From assembly GCA_031841125.1 (NCBI GenBank), contig CM063110.1:24237626-24301625 (forward strand): a stretch of 64,000 bases of DNA. Reading direction: 5' to 3'. Made by a program: the position numbers and the translations under genes. Positions 43,140 through 54,870 of the stretch are shown in pieces. Under the pieces are notes generated by a model. It did no database searches and was not told the origin of the DNA. It saw nothing but the letters and a program-made list of their open reading frames with translations. The stretch's first letter is position 1, and every line of letters starts with the position of its first letter. The DNA is from Acanthococcus lagerstroemiae. Its lineage: Eukaryota > Arthropoda > Insecta > Hemiptera > Eriococcidae.

Positions 43140-43202
43140 AGTTTTGTCTCCAACACATTGAGTTTTGTCTCCAACACATTGAGTTTTGTCTCCAACACAT
43201 TG
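43140..43202. repeat. Three perfect 21-bp tandem units
   Basis: AGTTTTGTCTCCAACACATTG is repeated three times without change. The unit length is a multiple of three, and the repeat lies inside an open frame at 43050-43403, where it would read SFVSNTL three times. The rest of that frame is not recognised. Confidence 0.95.
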
Positions 43203-44554
43203 TTAAAAATCACGGAACTAAAATATTATCTTACGTTAACAAAATTAACCCAGAGACAGAAAAAAATCATCCTACAATTTTTTTTCTTTACATTATACGA
43301 GTATTATGTACTCATCGTAGAATTGGCAAATTGTACTTCAGCGATAAAAAACGAAGCTAAACATTTTTCTTATCTCAGATCCCATAAAGATAACCATAGC
43401 TGAAGTAAAAATTTGAATTAAGACTCCATTTCTATAACAAAAAAAAAAATAAATAAATAAATCAATTGTACACGCAAAATTCACCTCTTTACTTTATTAA
43501 ATTAACTGGGGGGAGCAACATTTTTTTCTGTCATGAATAATTATTTTAAAAATTTTCGAGTCAAAAATATCACATACTTGAAAATTAGCTTGTTTTCTTT
43601 CTGGGTTGGGGAGGGGGGAGAAACAAAGAAAATGTGTGATAAAACCATAAAACCGACAATAAAAAATTCGTAGGATAGACGCTGACTCAAAAAATTGACC
43701 CCCCCCCCCCCATAATCCAAATTTTTCACTCGATAAGCAAAATTTTGTAAACTAAACAAATAAGCTAAGTTAAAAAATGAAGAAGATGCTCGTTCCTGTC
43801 TTGGAAGCAAATATAGAGCCCTGTTTGGTCAATCATTCCGAGAACTTTGGTATGTTGTTTGTAGGAGGAGAAACAAATCGGCCTTTCCTTTTCCTCAATG
43901 TGAGAAATACGAGGCAAAAAGAAAAGAAAAAATTTTTGGTCGAGAGAAAAAAATTGTCCCTTCGATTCCTTGTTTTTCAAAAAGTAATACAAGTTATTTC
44001 CCGTACTTCAGAAAGAGGAATGAAATTCTTGTCCATAAAATGAGGCGAAGGCCGATTTTATTTTTCCTCTTTAAAAAAAGAAACAATTCTTTTTATCTAA
44101 CACTTTTTTTTCTTCTTCAAGAAAACCGTAAGTTTCCATTTTATTTCTCAATTACGCATCGGAATTTGTACGAGTCTCAAAATCTAAATAACACACTCCA
44201 AATGAGCCAAACTGACTGTACATGAAACAACGCTTATTGTAACAGGTAGTACCGCCCATATTGGACAGTACCAAAAATTTCTTGGACAGTTCCAAAACAT
44301 ATAGCAGTACAGACATATTTGTACGTTTAAAAATGTATTAATTTTTAAAAAATGGGAGAAAATACTCGTATTAACGAATGTGAGAGGCTGAGACGGTAAA
44401 TTAGGACAGGATATAACATACCCTGAAAAGAACCTGAAAAATGAATTCGGTGATAGCAGAAACCATTTAATATCTCCTTTTGAAGATTGTTTTTTCAAAA
44501 TATCATAATTTTGCCAGCCCCCCCCCCTCAATTGGGCACTGGACTGTGAGCCCA
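43203..44554. other. No gene recognised
   Basis: AT-rich with C-runs at 43700-43710 and 44518-44527, the kind that often mark MITE ends in this window. Overlapping frames on both strands (43541-44591) have biased Phe/Lys composition and no domain. Confidence 0.35.
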
Positions 44555-44800
44555 GAAAAGGCGGCACAAATTCTGAGACCTCGGAGCACAATTAGCACAA
44601 ATTACGATAAAATTCGTGCCGCTAATTCCAACCTCCTATCTTCATTTGAGGGGGCCAACATTCCCCTGCCCTCCAAACTTTTCATTAAAATGTAGACCCA
44701 CGGGAGGCGGCACAAATTCTGGAACTTCGGAGCACAATTAGCACAAATTACGATAAAATTTATGCCGCTAAATCCAACCCCCTACCCCTTTTTTGGGGGG
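44555..44800. repeat. Tandem duplication, 146-bp spacing
   Basis: GGCGGCACAAATTCTG, CGGAGCACAATTAGCACAAA, TTACGATAAAATT, ..TGCCGCTAA and TCCAACC occur at 44560 and again at 44706 with few differences. Between them is a G/C-run linker (GAGGGGGCCAACATTCCCC). Each copy also contains short internal GCACAAATT repeats. Confidence 0.85.
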
Positions 44801-45367
44801 GGGGGCGTAGAAATACAGCCTAGAAAATGCTATGAAAGCGCTTGCCACTAGTTTGCTTATACGTACCTATTAGTAGCGGTAGGAAATAAATCCTGTTCGA
44901 GACCTTCTTCTGCCTTTTGTCCTTTTCACTCGATTTTAAAACCGCATTCCTTCTCTGTTTGTCCTTTCTCTCCCTCTATCCCTCTCATTGACTCACATCC
45001 ATTCGTGGTTGTAAATTATTGTGTTTTAGGTTCTTAGTCGTTTCTTTTTCGTCCTTCGTATTATACGATCGTACAAGTTAAGTCTATCGTACAAGTCAAG
45101 TCTCTCGTGCAATCTTACTGTAACTGTAAAGTAAAAATGCAGTTTTCTAATACACGTTGTAAATACACCATGTCTTTTTAGCTCTCTTTGTTCGCTCACG
45201 CGTTAATTTCATTCCACCCCCCCAACATTATGATCCCTCGGAGTCGGACCTAATTGAAATAATGAGTACCGCGATTATTTCGATTTTATCAAATATTCGG
45301 ATGTGTTAGTGGAGATTGTTCGCGTGTTCGTCGTGCCGTTTACCCGCAAGTGTAACTGATTACCTAT
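44801..45367 (+). other. Probable leader/LTR region of the BEL/Pao remnant
   Basis: Pyrimidine-rich sequence, then a C-run ending CCCAACA near 45229 and ATGATCCCTCGGAGTCGGACC. This is the place where an LTR end and primer-binding region would be expected upstream of gag. No second LTR copy was found to prove it. Confidence 0.3.
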
Positions 45368-46493
45368 TTGCCCACCGCTATGGCAACATCTGGAGAAATT
45401 TCGGCGCTTATGCAGCCGGGGTACCCTGAAATCGAGCCTTACCAAAGGATGAAAAATGAGATGGACGCGATCTCCGAAGACGATATTTCGCTAACGTTCC
45501 TACAAACTACATTAAGACACGTCAGGAAAAATTCGACTCGGACTTCGAAGCTTTACAAGCCAAGTTTCTGGCTGTTACTGATGATGCCGTCTCCTAGGAG
45601 GCTCGAGAGTATCCTGTCTTGTTCACCGAATAATGCGACGCACTCCATATCCTATACTGCTGCAGGGGATCGCCGACCAGGAATGCCGTACAGCAAACAA
45701 CCAAAGCCTACCCGAAGGCTCCTCTCGCCTTTTAAAGTGTCCTGTGATGCTGCCTCCGATGCCAATACCCAAGTTTCCCGAACGAATCGAAGCCTCGCAG
45801 GCTTTCAACAGCACTTTCCGATCCCTAGTACACGCCAATGGAGGACTCAATAATGAAAGGAAGTTTTAGTACCTCATCAGCGCTCTAAAAGGGAAAGCTT
45901 CCGCAGTGATCCAGTCAATCAGCATCTGTAATGAGAACTATGAGCACGCCTATCAACTGCTCGTCGACAGGTACGAAAATAAAAAGTTCTTGTTAAATGG
46001 ACGAGGTTAAGCGTAAGGGAACCAACCAGCAAAATCTGTTTTTTGAAAACACATGATTCGAAGTTCAAGAGCCAAGTATAAACTATATGACATAGCGTTC
46101 ACTGATAGGTTTTTTTCAACGTGAGTACCCATTTTTGAATCGGAGACCCAATTTTGAAAAATTATACTTTTTACGCTCTTTCCAACGATACTAATTACTC
46201 ATTTTGTTTACAAATGTCGGTTGGTTCCCTTACGCTTAGTAGTGTCCAAATATCCATTTAAAAGGCACTTTCGAATTACCACGCGCAGCTGGTGCCAACC
46301 CGGGCGCATTGCGAGCGGTAATCGACCGAGCCAATGGTCATATTATCCGATCTTTGAAAGCATTAGATTGTGCCACCGAGCATTGGCATCCAACCCTTAT
46401 TCCTGCATCCTACATGATTTAAAAGAAAAATGCGACGCCTATTACATTTGGCATGAAGAAACAGGCACATTTGTCACATTTATACACAAATAG
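45368..46493 (+). pseudogene. BEL/Pao LTR-retrotransposon gag, broken
   Basis: Gag-like blocks of the BEL/Pao group (DUF1759 family) lie on the plus strand in shifting frames. They are MATSGEISAL near 45380, a block with FNSTFRSLVHANGG (about 45810), then YLISALKGKASAVIQSI and YEHAYQLLVDRYENKK up to 45992. After the MITE comes GALRAVIDRANGHI with LKALDCATEHW (46300-46395). At least three frame changes, stop codons and a 261-bp MITE disrupt it. No pol follows in the same orientation. Gag would package the element's RNA; this copy is dead. Confidence 0.7.
45997..46257. mobile_element. TTAA-flanked MITE in gag, 261 bp
   Basis: TTAA lies on both sides (45993-45996, 46258-46261). Left end ATGGACGAGGTTAAGCGTAA, then GGGAACCAACC; right end GGTTGGTTCCCTTACGCTTA...GTCCAAATATCCAT. 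It is related to the 833-bp foldback at 26484. The gag frame reopens across the empty TTAA site. Confidence 0.85.
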
Positions 46494-46497
46494 AGAC

Positions 46498-46879
46498 ACA
46501 GATTGTATGAACGTTTTTATCTGAAACATCATCAGTTCTGTATTATTTTACCATGAATAGCCTATTCTGACGTGGGTAGTGTCTCATAGAAATGTTCATG
46601 TTCCGGTAGTATTATTTTAATATCTAGAAAAAATAATAACAGATTTTTTTATATGCCCAGAATTGACTTGTTGGCATACTCGTATTACTTCAAATGGGCA
46701 TGCCATTTATATAACAAGGATCAAAGAGCAAAAATGCAAATAGAGGATCAAGTGGGAGGAGCAAATGTTCAAAAAGTGAGACAAGGTTTTTCTGTTCCTC
46801 GCCAAATCTGTTCATAGAAATTGTAAATGCGAAACCATGAAGAAAGGTAGAAAGATTAGCAATGGTTTTTTTTTATTAA
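46498..46879. other. No gene seen
   Basis: AT-rich spacer between the gag remnant and the oppositely oriented BEL/Pao tail. Confidence 0.35.
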
Positions 46880-47425
46880 CACGAATCAAAAATAGCGATC
46901 ACACAAGAGAAAATAAAGGCCATATTTCAGGCTAAGAAAAGGGTAACATTCGAACTCAATAAAACGGTTATAGACAAAAATACGTAGCACATACTCGCAA
47001 CAAGGTAAAATCGAAACTGAATCGTGTACAAGAAGGTACTGAAACATCGACGAGAAAAATACACACATAAAATGACCAGAAATACAACTCTCGACCAAAT
47101 ACAAGAAAATACAAGGCAAAAACAAGAAAGAGGCAATACTGCAATTAATAAGACGAAAAATAGGAACATCTATCTACGTGCTTCGAACATACTCCCCCCG
47201 CTGAACCTTTGAGAGGTTCAGAGGTTACATCGATAGGCAAAACAACAATTTTGGCGCGAGGGCGCGCTTAAAAACTTGAGGAGACGGACCCGCAACTTTA
47301 ACGTCGACGACTCGAACTATCCCCTCGACATCTGGGTACACTTGCACGACGACTCCCATAGGCTAATTGAAAGGTAGAGACTCATCCTTAAGCAGCACAA
47401 CCTGACCCAGCTTAACATTTGGCTT
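46880..47425 (-). pseudogene. BEL/Pao integrase C-terminal tail and LTR start
   Basis: Minus-strand translation from 47425 gives VKLGQVVLLKDESLPFN, a stop, then PMGVVVQVYPDVEGIVRVVDV and FKRALAPK. This is the C-terminal domain that follows the BEL/Pao integrase, with one stop where the family usually has Trp. It ends in a GGGGGGAG purine tract (about 47195-47205) and TGTTCGAAGC, where the 3' LTR would begin; the LTR end is undefined. It faces the gag remnant, so it stems from another insertion. Confidence 0.65.
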
Positions 47426-47429
47426 GATA

Positions 47430-48175
47430 GAAATAGTGATTAAAGAAATGAATGAAAGGAAATCAGGTATGAAAATACAAGGAAAGATAGTATGGTAAGT
47501 AAAGAAATAAAGAACTTGAAAAAGTTTAATGAAAAATTGAAAACAAAATATGAAATGAAGATGAATACGAATGCGAATAAAACAAAAGTGATCATAGTTT
47601 GTAGATGGGAACAAAATGTAACAAATATGGAAATAGGAGGTAAAGGAACTTGAATACTTAGGTAGTCTGATAACGCAGGATGAAAGAAGTAAATAGAAAT
47701 TACAGAGTAGGTAGAATAGAACAAGTGAAGCTAGCTTTTTTTTTTTTTTTTTTTTTTTTCAAAAGGAGACGTGTTTCGGGAAAATAGATCTGGAAATAAG
47801 GCTGAAATTCTTTTGAACGTTTACTTGGAGTATAGCATTGTGCATTTAGAAAGTCAAATAGATAGAAAAGATCACGAATGAGGAAATATTGAGGCGAATA
47901 GGAAGGAAAATAGAAATTCGGAATATAATTGTAATGATAAGGGTAAAAATGATACGCCATAAAATATATGACACTCCGGTATATATGCTATTACTGCTAT
48001 ACATATAGAGGGAATGGTCGAGGGAAAGAACTGGGAAAGAAGGCAAAGAAGAAGAGCAAATAATGAAGGATGCAAAGTGTAAACCTTTCTCAGAAATGAG
48101 AAAAACTGACACAGGAGAAAGAAAAGAGAAGAGATGCAACCGACTAGTCCATAGACTGAGGAATTCGCCATCATC
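47430..48175 (+). pseudogene. Decayed non-LTR reverse transcriptase (RTE/Jockey-like)
   Basis: Plus-strand blocks KYEMKMNTNANKTKVIIV, then LEYLGSLITQDERSK (47570-47690), match the segment after the polymerase palm of non-LTR elements. The tail near 47880-48170 (ILRRIGRKIEI, GKEGKEEEQ, NRLVHRLRNSPSS) matches their Arg/Lys-rich end. Frames shift and stops occur, and a 24-T run (47736-47759) lies between the blocks. Confidence 0.65.
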
Positions 48176-48386
48176 ACTTTTTTTTCTTATCGAATAACTG
48201 AAAAATTACGCGAGATACGAGAAACGTTTATTAGACTAAACAAATTTTATGTATAATTTAATGCAAAATAATACAAAATATTAGGTTCTGAACATCAAAA
48301 ACGTAGAGTTCCTTCCTGTTTTCTACGCATTTATGTGAATATCATAATTTGCAAACCGTATACTTTCTTGGTGACCCACTGTGGTA

Positions 48387-49097
48387 CAGTAAAACTTGGC
48401 TAAGATAGAACTTGTACCTACTAGGCGGAAAACTTGCTTTAGCGGAAAGAAACCTTCAGAATGGACACGTTTCTTATGTAAAATGACGTGTGTAAAACGG
48501 AGAATAATAAAATGGAAACTTGGAATAACGGAAGATATTTTTGAGAGATGAGACGGGAAAATATTACTGTAAGCCTACTGCCCTGACTGTGTACAATCAG
48601 GGGCGCAACGAGAACTCTTTTTTGGTGGGAGCTAGAACTTAGAAAAAAAATTTGGGCAGGAGTGAAAGCTCGAATTGATACTGTCTACTTGATTTGGTAC
48701 TCACCTATTTTCGTGAGCGGTAAATTTGTACGAACCTACGACGCAACGTAATCTCATATCAGGCCATCGGCATCAATTTTTTTTTCGTTTCAAAATTGGT
48801 TTTGAAAACATTTTGAAGAATTTTTGGTTGCGCCCTTGTGTACAATTCTCATCGATGCTGAAGACGAAGTACTGGCAAGTGCTATGGAAAGGACTGTACA
48901 AATTAAAATTACGCAATACTTTTCAAAAATTGGTATTTAATTCAAATTGCTGTACTGTACAACGCATACGTACTTTGCACTAGTACATAAACACCTTTTT
49001 TTTTTGTTTTCCTTCTGTTCTCTATAAAACGAAAACTTATTGCTATAACGGAAAAAATATCAGACCCACTACGTTCCGTCTTAACCAAGTTTTACTG
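48387..49097. mobile_element. pogo/Tigger-type element, 711 bp, TA target
   Basis: Left CAGTAAAACTTGGCTAAGA, right TCTTAACCAAGTTTTACTG, flanked by TA (48385-48386, 49098-49099). Subterminal AACTTG..TAGCGGAAA and TATAACGGAAAA motifs recur. A 241-bp hAT MITE is nested inside. No transposase. Confidence 0.88.
48598..48838. mobile_element. hAT MITE nested in the pogo-type element
   Basis: Left CAGGGGCGCAACGAG, right GGTTGCGCCCTTG, with a perfect 8-bp duplication tgtacaat (48590-48597, 48839-48846). Confidence 0.92.
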
Positions 49098-49614
49098 TAG
49101 TTTCCATTAAGTTAGAAGCATTATATACCTATTTAGCATAATTTCGTAGGAAATTATGACAGAATCTTTTTAGTGGAAGGAATTTCATTTATCTCGCATA
49201 GTTTTCCATTTATTCGAAAAAAAAAAACATTTTTGGCTTGCCCCCCTGCGGGGTTTTCCTTTAAGTCATTCCAATATCATTCATATTTTGCGAGTTATTT
49301 GGAGAAGAGAACTTACTACCATGTAGAAAACGTTTCGAGAATATGTTTGAAGGTCGTCCTTTCACATGTGAAACCATTTTCCTTTCAAAAAGGGACTTCA
49401 GATGTTGGAAAAACCTCAAAGTCACAGGAACTCTCGTCTAGTGAATAGAATGCTTGAGGAAGAACGAGGGCCTGCTGCTTGGTAAAATACAGTTGAACTA
49501 CATAAGGGCAATTCAGTGGATCGTTATCGTCCATTGTCTTGCAACTCACTCTTTTCTTGAAAATGATTTGCCCACTTATTCACATACATTCTCTTTTATT
49601 GCTCTGCTACCGTC

Positions 49615-49847
49615 AGGGACGTAGCGAAGAGTTGTTTTTGGAGGGGCAAAAATAGGTAAATTCTCATCTGACTCAACTCAAAATTCTCAAGCATCTAAAT
49701 TTGTTTGTATTGGCAACAAAAAAAAAACAAAAAACTTTCAACTTGTTGGATTTTTCCAACTTTTGATCTATATATCTACTAAAATTTTCCAACTCCGCCG
49801 GCGGATGCTTGGGGAGGAGGCACCCCCTTTCCCCATTTTCGTCCCTG
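49615..49847. mobile_element. CAGGGACGTA-family hAT MITE, copy 4
   Basis: CAGGGACGTAGCGAAGAG to TTTTCGTCCCTG, with a perfect 8-bp duplication gctaccgt (49607-49614, 49848-49855). Confidence 0.92.
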
Positions 49848-50379
49848 GCTACCGTGCATGCTCCTCAAATTAATATTACAAGTTGTACGCATGGCGCAGG
49901 AAATTGTGACAGAATCTTTTTAGGGGGAGAAATTTCCCTTATCTTGCATAATTTTCCATTTATTCGGCAAAAAAAAACTTTTTTGGCTGGCCGTGTGGGG
50001 CTTCCCTTCAAGTCATTCCAATATCATTCATATTTTGTAAGTTATTTGGAAAATACCGACGAAGGGGGGAATTTACTACCGTGTAGAAACGGTTTCGAAA
50101 ATATGTTTGAAGGTCGTCCTTTCAGATCTGAAAAAGGAACTTCAAATGTTGGAAAAAACCCCAAAGTCACAGGAACTCTCGTCTAGTGCATAGAATGCTT
50201 GAGGAAGAACGAGGACCTGCTGCTTGGTAAAATACAGTTGAACTACATAAGAGGAATTCGGTGGATCGTTGTCGCTCATCGTCTTGCATTCACTCTTTTC
50301 TTGGAAATGATTTGCCTATTTATTCACTATGAATAAATTGGCAAATCTCATACTTTCTCTTTTATTGCTTTGCCACCGT

Positions 50380-50602
50380 CAGGGACGTAGCGAAGAGTTG
50401 TTTTTGGAGGGGCAAAAATTGGTAAATTTCCTACTGAACTGAACTCAAAATTCCCAAGTATCAAAATTTGATTGTATTGGCTAAAAAAAACCTGTTGACT
50501 TGCTGGATTTTTCCAACTTTTGATCTACAATCTACTAACATTTTCCAACTCCGGCGGATGCTTGGGGAGGGGTAGGCTGCTCTTCCCCCGTTTTCGTCCC
50601 TG
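50380..50602. mobile_element. CAGGGACGTA-family hAT MITE, copy 5
   Basis: Same ends as copy 4, with a perfect duplication gccaccgt (50372-50379, 50603-50610). The target differs by one base from that of copy 4, so the MITE was inserted before the tandem duplication and both have drifted since. Confidence 0.92.
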
Positions 50603-51037
50603 GCCACCGTGCACGCTCCTCGAATCAATATTAAAATTTGTAGGCATGACTCAGGACCTGTTCGCTGCTAGTTCCCTTGGCTACGTGACTGCAAGGAAGA
50701 AATAAGTAATAAAACGGGAAAAAATCAGTTTTTAGTTCTTTTTTAATAATTTACTTTCATTATTAACAGATCAGAAGTCAGAACATTGTTAACAAAAACA
50801 AGGAAAACTTCCAGCAAATATTAAGAACCAAACCGATAAGATTGAGGATTTGAATACTGGACTCTGAAGCCCGTTTGAACTTGAAAATCAGTTGTAGCAG
50901 GAATACGTTTAAGTGACAAGACAGCAGTACTGAAGTGGACGGTAGGTATGTTCAAAGATTGATATAAGAACCTTATCGTTGATTAAAAGGTCGACTGAAA
51001 AATTCTGCATTTTCTGCTTCTAGAAATGAGTAAATAA

Positions 51038-51451
51038 TCGAACCGTCCAGCCGAACAATTGAAAGAAAAAACAGAAAAGGAATTGCAGAAATTGCTTTCT
51101 GAAGCATCTGCCAAATATGAAAATTGGAAAAGCGGTTTACCATCAATGAGAGTACGTAGTAAGTTGTACAAATAACATAAATATCGCACCATTGCTACTT
51201 TAAAGAGAGAATTAATCGATGCTCACAACTTAATTGAAACAGGGTCCGTCTGTTGAATTGAATTGTAATTAATTAATAGTATTGTACTTGATTTATCTCA
51301 TTTGTTTATTGTGCTTTTAGAACACCTGAGAAAAATTTTGGATAATCCATTATTATCTCCGACTGCTGTACTGAGAAATTCGACTTGCTCAGATATAGCG
51401 AGTAAGCGAATGTCCGGAGCGGCTGCTAGTCGTGAAAGTGAGCTACTATGA
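51038..51451 (+). CDS. Two-exon frame, unknown protein (possibly 5'-incomplete)
   Basis: Exon A (51038-51158) ends at a strong donor, CGTA/GTAAGTTG. Exon B (51321-51451) follows an acceptor TGCTTTTAG and ends in TGA. The phases match, giving about 83 residues. Exon A reads as a Lys/Glu-rich probable coiled coil (AEQLKEKTEKELQKLLSEA), then KYENWKSGLPSMR. Exon B contains LRKILDNPLLSPTAVLRNST and a Ser-rich tail. An acceptor (TTCTGCTTCTAG) sits at 51023, but an ATG just after it runs into TAA, so the true start is upstream or lost. I do not recognise the family. Consistent phases and protein-like composition favour a real or recently dead small gene. Confidence 0.4.
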
Positions 51452-54339
51452 AGACCCAAAGGTTTTTATTGAAGTTAATATTGTGTCTGTTAATTCCTTA
51501 GCGAGATGGTTAGCTTGGTTACATGATCTCAAGTTACTAACACGTTTTCGCTGTGCAACAAATCGAGAGCTGAGCTTGTATACTGCAGAAACGGAACTGA
51601 GATTCGAGAATGCAAATAATGATTTTTGTTTCAGTCAAGAGGTGAATTTGGTTCTTCATTGAGTGAATATGAATGGGAAATGTACTCGGAAATTATTCAG
51701 TAGGTATTAGGTAATGATGTTACTCTCTAAATGTTTCTAAGGGAACAGTTCACATTTCGATTGCTGTTAAATAGGTGAACAGTAATAGAGTCTAAAGACC
51801 AAAAGGTATTTAAGAATCACGATCACGTATGAAAAGCCAGCTAGACGCAATAAGTTACAAGCTGACAAGCCCTTGACTTTCACTAAGTTCAGCCTGAAAC
51901 TATGAACTGGTACCATAGGAATAATTGATGGTCGAGGGTAGCGTCAGATTCATGGATTTTGTACTTATTCAGAAAAGTGGAAAGGTCGTCAGAAGTTGGA
52001 AGGTTTGATCCTAAGACTCATCCTTGCTTTAGATTGTCATAAACTGAAATTGTATTTTCAAGATTGAACGGTAAAATAAAAATTAAAAGCCTCAGCCGTA
52101 AGTCATCAGTTATATGATGAATAACCGTCATTTGAGGGTCCCATCTGTTACAACTTATAAAACGTATCAGTTCCACCAGGTAAACAAGAAATTTATTAAT
52201 CGAAGTATTGGTCCGGCCGGGGAGAGGGCAAAAATTGAATCTGAATTTCAGCGAAGAATTTTTATTACATCAACTATAGGTTATCAGCTGATAAGTGTCA
52301 CTGTTGAATTCCATTCGGGAGGAGCCCCACAATTAGAAATATTTAATTAATTCTATGGCTTATTTGGGTTAACCCAATTATCTGATGACTTTTTATTTCC
52401 AACCTGGGGGTTCTCAATTAGGGTGGAAGGCGAGTTTCTAAAGTCGTACTCACTTTGACTTTTATTTCCCTTTCTTTGTGGTTTATCTGTTGTCCACTAT
52501 AGCTGTGATACTGTTTCAGTTCTGTTTTCCACAATTATGATTGTCATTCATTGCAGTTTGTGAGGTGGGAATCTTCAGTCGAAGGTGACTATTTTGGATG
52601 TGATACAGCTCTACACTCAACAAGGGTTAGCCGTGTCAGGTAAAAGGCTTTTAGTGAATGACAGTCGGTATTATGTTTTCATCGATTACATCCTCAGTTT
52701 AATTTCAAACAGAGGCCGCTTTTAGAAACCATTGTCTGACGACGTCCGGGTAATTTTAAGGCTAAGTGCGTTCTGAAACCTCACCAAATCCTCGGAACGA
52801 TTTTTTCCGGCGTACCCAGTTCAGACTGGGAAGACAAAAACCATGTCTAAACGATATTTGAACGTTTTAGAACACTGAAAAAAATCGTTTGGAGGATTTC
52901 ATGCGCCTTAAAATCACCTGGAAGTTGTCGAACGATGGCTTCAGAACGCACCACTGGACTGGGTAAAAAATCATCCTGAGTGAGGTCATTTTCTCATTCA
53001 TTGTCTTTATTCTGGTTCATAGATGGGATTATTTTATTGACTTTTAGTTTTCCATTTAATTAATCTTTTTATACCTATGATTAGTGAATTATTTTCTTTC
53101 CTAGTTAAAATATTAAACCTCCTTTTGGTCATGAGATGGAGGAGGTTTAGAAATACTCGTCTTACCAGTTTTTAGTAAATTTCTGAAGGGCTCGACTTTG
53201 AGATATATTCCACAAGTTCTGTTGAGGTAGTTAACCTTTTAATTCCTTAACTAACAAACCTATTTATTCTTCACTTAGTATTCTATTCAGGTTGAATGTT
53301 ATTTGTACGAACGTTGTATAAATAGTCGGTACCAGACTTTGTAAAAGCCAAGATACTTTGGTGTTACTGAAAATTCAAAATTGGTAAATTTGAGGGACTG
53401 ATTTATATAGTCATTCACTACGCTCATATGTAACACACTTTCAACACTGTTTGATAATAATTATTCTAAAAATTCGGATACTTGGCGAAATTTTGATCTT
53501 GAAATTCTCATTTAACACTTGGTAAAAGGGCAGAGTATTCAAGAGGGGATAGGAAATTTCTTTTGAACAATAGATACGATACATTTCGTTTTTTGGGACT
53601 GCTGGGATTTGAGATGTTTCTTTTATTAGGTATTTCTGAGTTCATAAGTGTTTGGGGTTTGTAAGTTTATTTGAAAAACGCATTGTTTTACTTTATAATA
53701 TTATGACAACTTTGGTCTCGTCGTTCACATATGTAGCCTTGCCTGATGGATCAATATTGTTCGTGTTACTCGTTATTTTCAGTTTATATTCTCTACAATT
53801 TTATGTTTTCTAATAATTTGGAACTCAGGTGCAACAACCTCAATTATTGTTATTTTTAAAGTTTTATTCGGTCTTTATTTTATTTTTGTGACGATTTTAA
53901 TGTGTAGAACTTCGAATTACTTTAGGAGGTTTTATTCATGTTATGTAAAAGTTCATCATTTATGTTGTCCTTGATGCTATCTTGTACATTTTTATATTTT
54001 CGTTTGCGGTTTATTTCTTTGTTAACTTTTTAACTTCGAGCATTTGTATTCAATGGAAACGGAAGATTTATTGGATGTTTCAGAATTTGTAAAACTGGGT
54101 TTTCACTTCATAGAATTATATGAAGTTTCTCATTTATGATCCAGTTACTTCATTTCAATTATACATTGTATTATTTTCACTAGACTTCTTAGTCTTGAGT
54201 TATGTACAGGTAGATGAAAATTACTGAAACTTGCAGAAGTATAAATAAATTTCAGAAGGATCATAGGGGTAGTGGGGGTTGAATTCTATTGGTGTTATCC
54301 AGATAAATGAAAGAGAGATGATGTAATACAAAAATGAAA
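51452..54339. other. No gene recognised
   Basis: Nearly 3 kb of AT-rich sequence without the C/G runs and MITE ends common elsewhere. Open frames near 51432-51662 and 52114-52350 are unrecognised and may be chance. 52730-52980 is slightly GC-richer. Some of it may belong to the piggyBac remnant that follows. Confidence 0.35.
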
Positions 54340-54870
54340 AAAACTTTATGGAACTCCACCACAAAACAATTGTGGGTGTTTTTAATACAAAGAAATAATT
54401 CGCACTTTAGACACTGACAACAGCCTTCCAGCATGCACCCTACTTGTCCGCACTTTTGTTGGCAGTTTTTCTTAATCGGAAGGTGTCCTCCATGACTCAA
54501 TAAGCCTACATCTGGAGGTGGAAGAATTTCAGGTGGTCCCCTGCCTGCAACTACTGCTGATGTTGGTCTTCCTCGGATTGGTGTCTTTATACCTGATTTG
54601 CAGATTAACTGACTTCCTTTTTAAATTCTGCAAGGGTGAGTTTGTTATTCGCGTCTATTCTCTTACATAAAAAACATGAGTTGAGAGTGGCTAAGTCAAG
54701 CAGGTGGTAGAGAAGCTTTATGTATCACTTTTTGGATAGCAGTTATATTCTATTTCAGGCTAAATGGGCCCCAAAAGATTAGCACCACCCATATGATTGT
54801 TATATAAGTCAGTTATATTTACGGTGCGATCATATCGACTTATTTCCCTCGGGGAGTCCGCCCGCAAGTG
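54340..54870 (-). pseudogene. piggyBac transposase C-terminal half, decayed
   Basis: Minus-strand translation shows NITDLYNNHMGGANLLGPFS (about 54840-54780), matching the Y-N-x-H-M-G-G-x-D block of piggyBac transposases but with Asn for the expected Asp. Downstream is a Cys-rich tail with CGQVGCMLEGCCQCLKCELFLC, then CF..EFHK (54460-54345), the zinc-finger-like end of the family. Between them are in-frame stops (after FSLK and PPA). The N-terminal half was not found. Such a transposase would act on TTAA-flanked elements like the MITE at 45997. Confidence 0.7.

Larger units (their letters stand above)
49146..50650. repeat. Tandem duplication of a ~750-bp unit
   Basis: AGGAAATTATGACAGAATCT at 49148 recurs as AGGAAATTGTGACAGAATCT at 49898. 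Similarity runs through AAGTCATTCCAATATCATTC, CTCGTCTAGTG.ATAGAATGC, the CAGGGACG MITE and its right flank. Differences and small indels are scattered. Frames such as 49173-49448 and 49809-50186 are the same translated repeat. Confidence 0.9.

Noticed and set aside
47363..48177. Phe/Tyr/Ser-rich minus-strand frames
   Set aside because: They are antisense to the decayed reverse transcriptase and include a translated poly-T tract.
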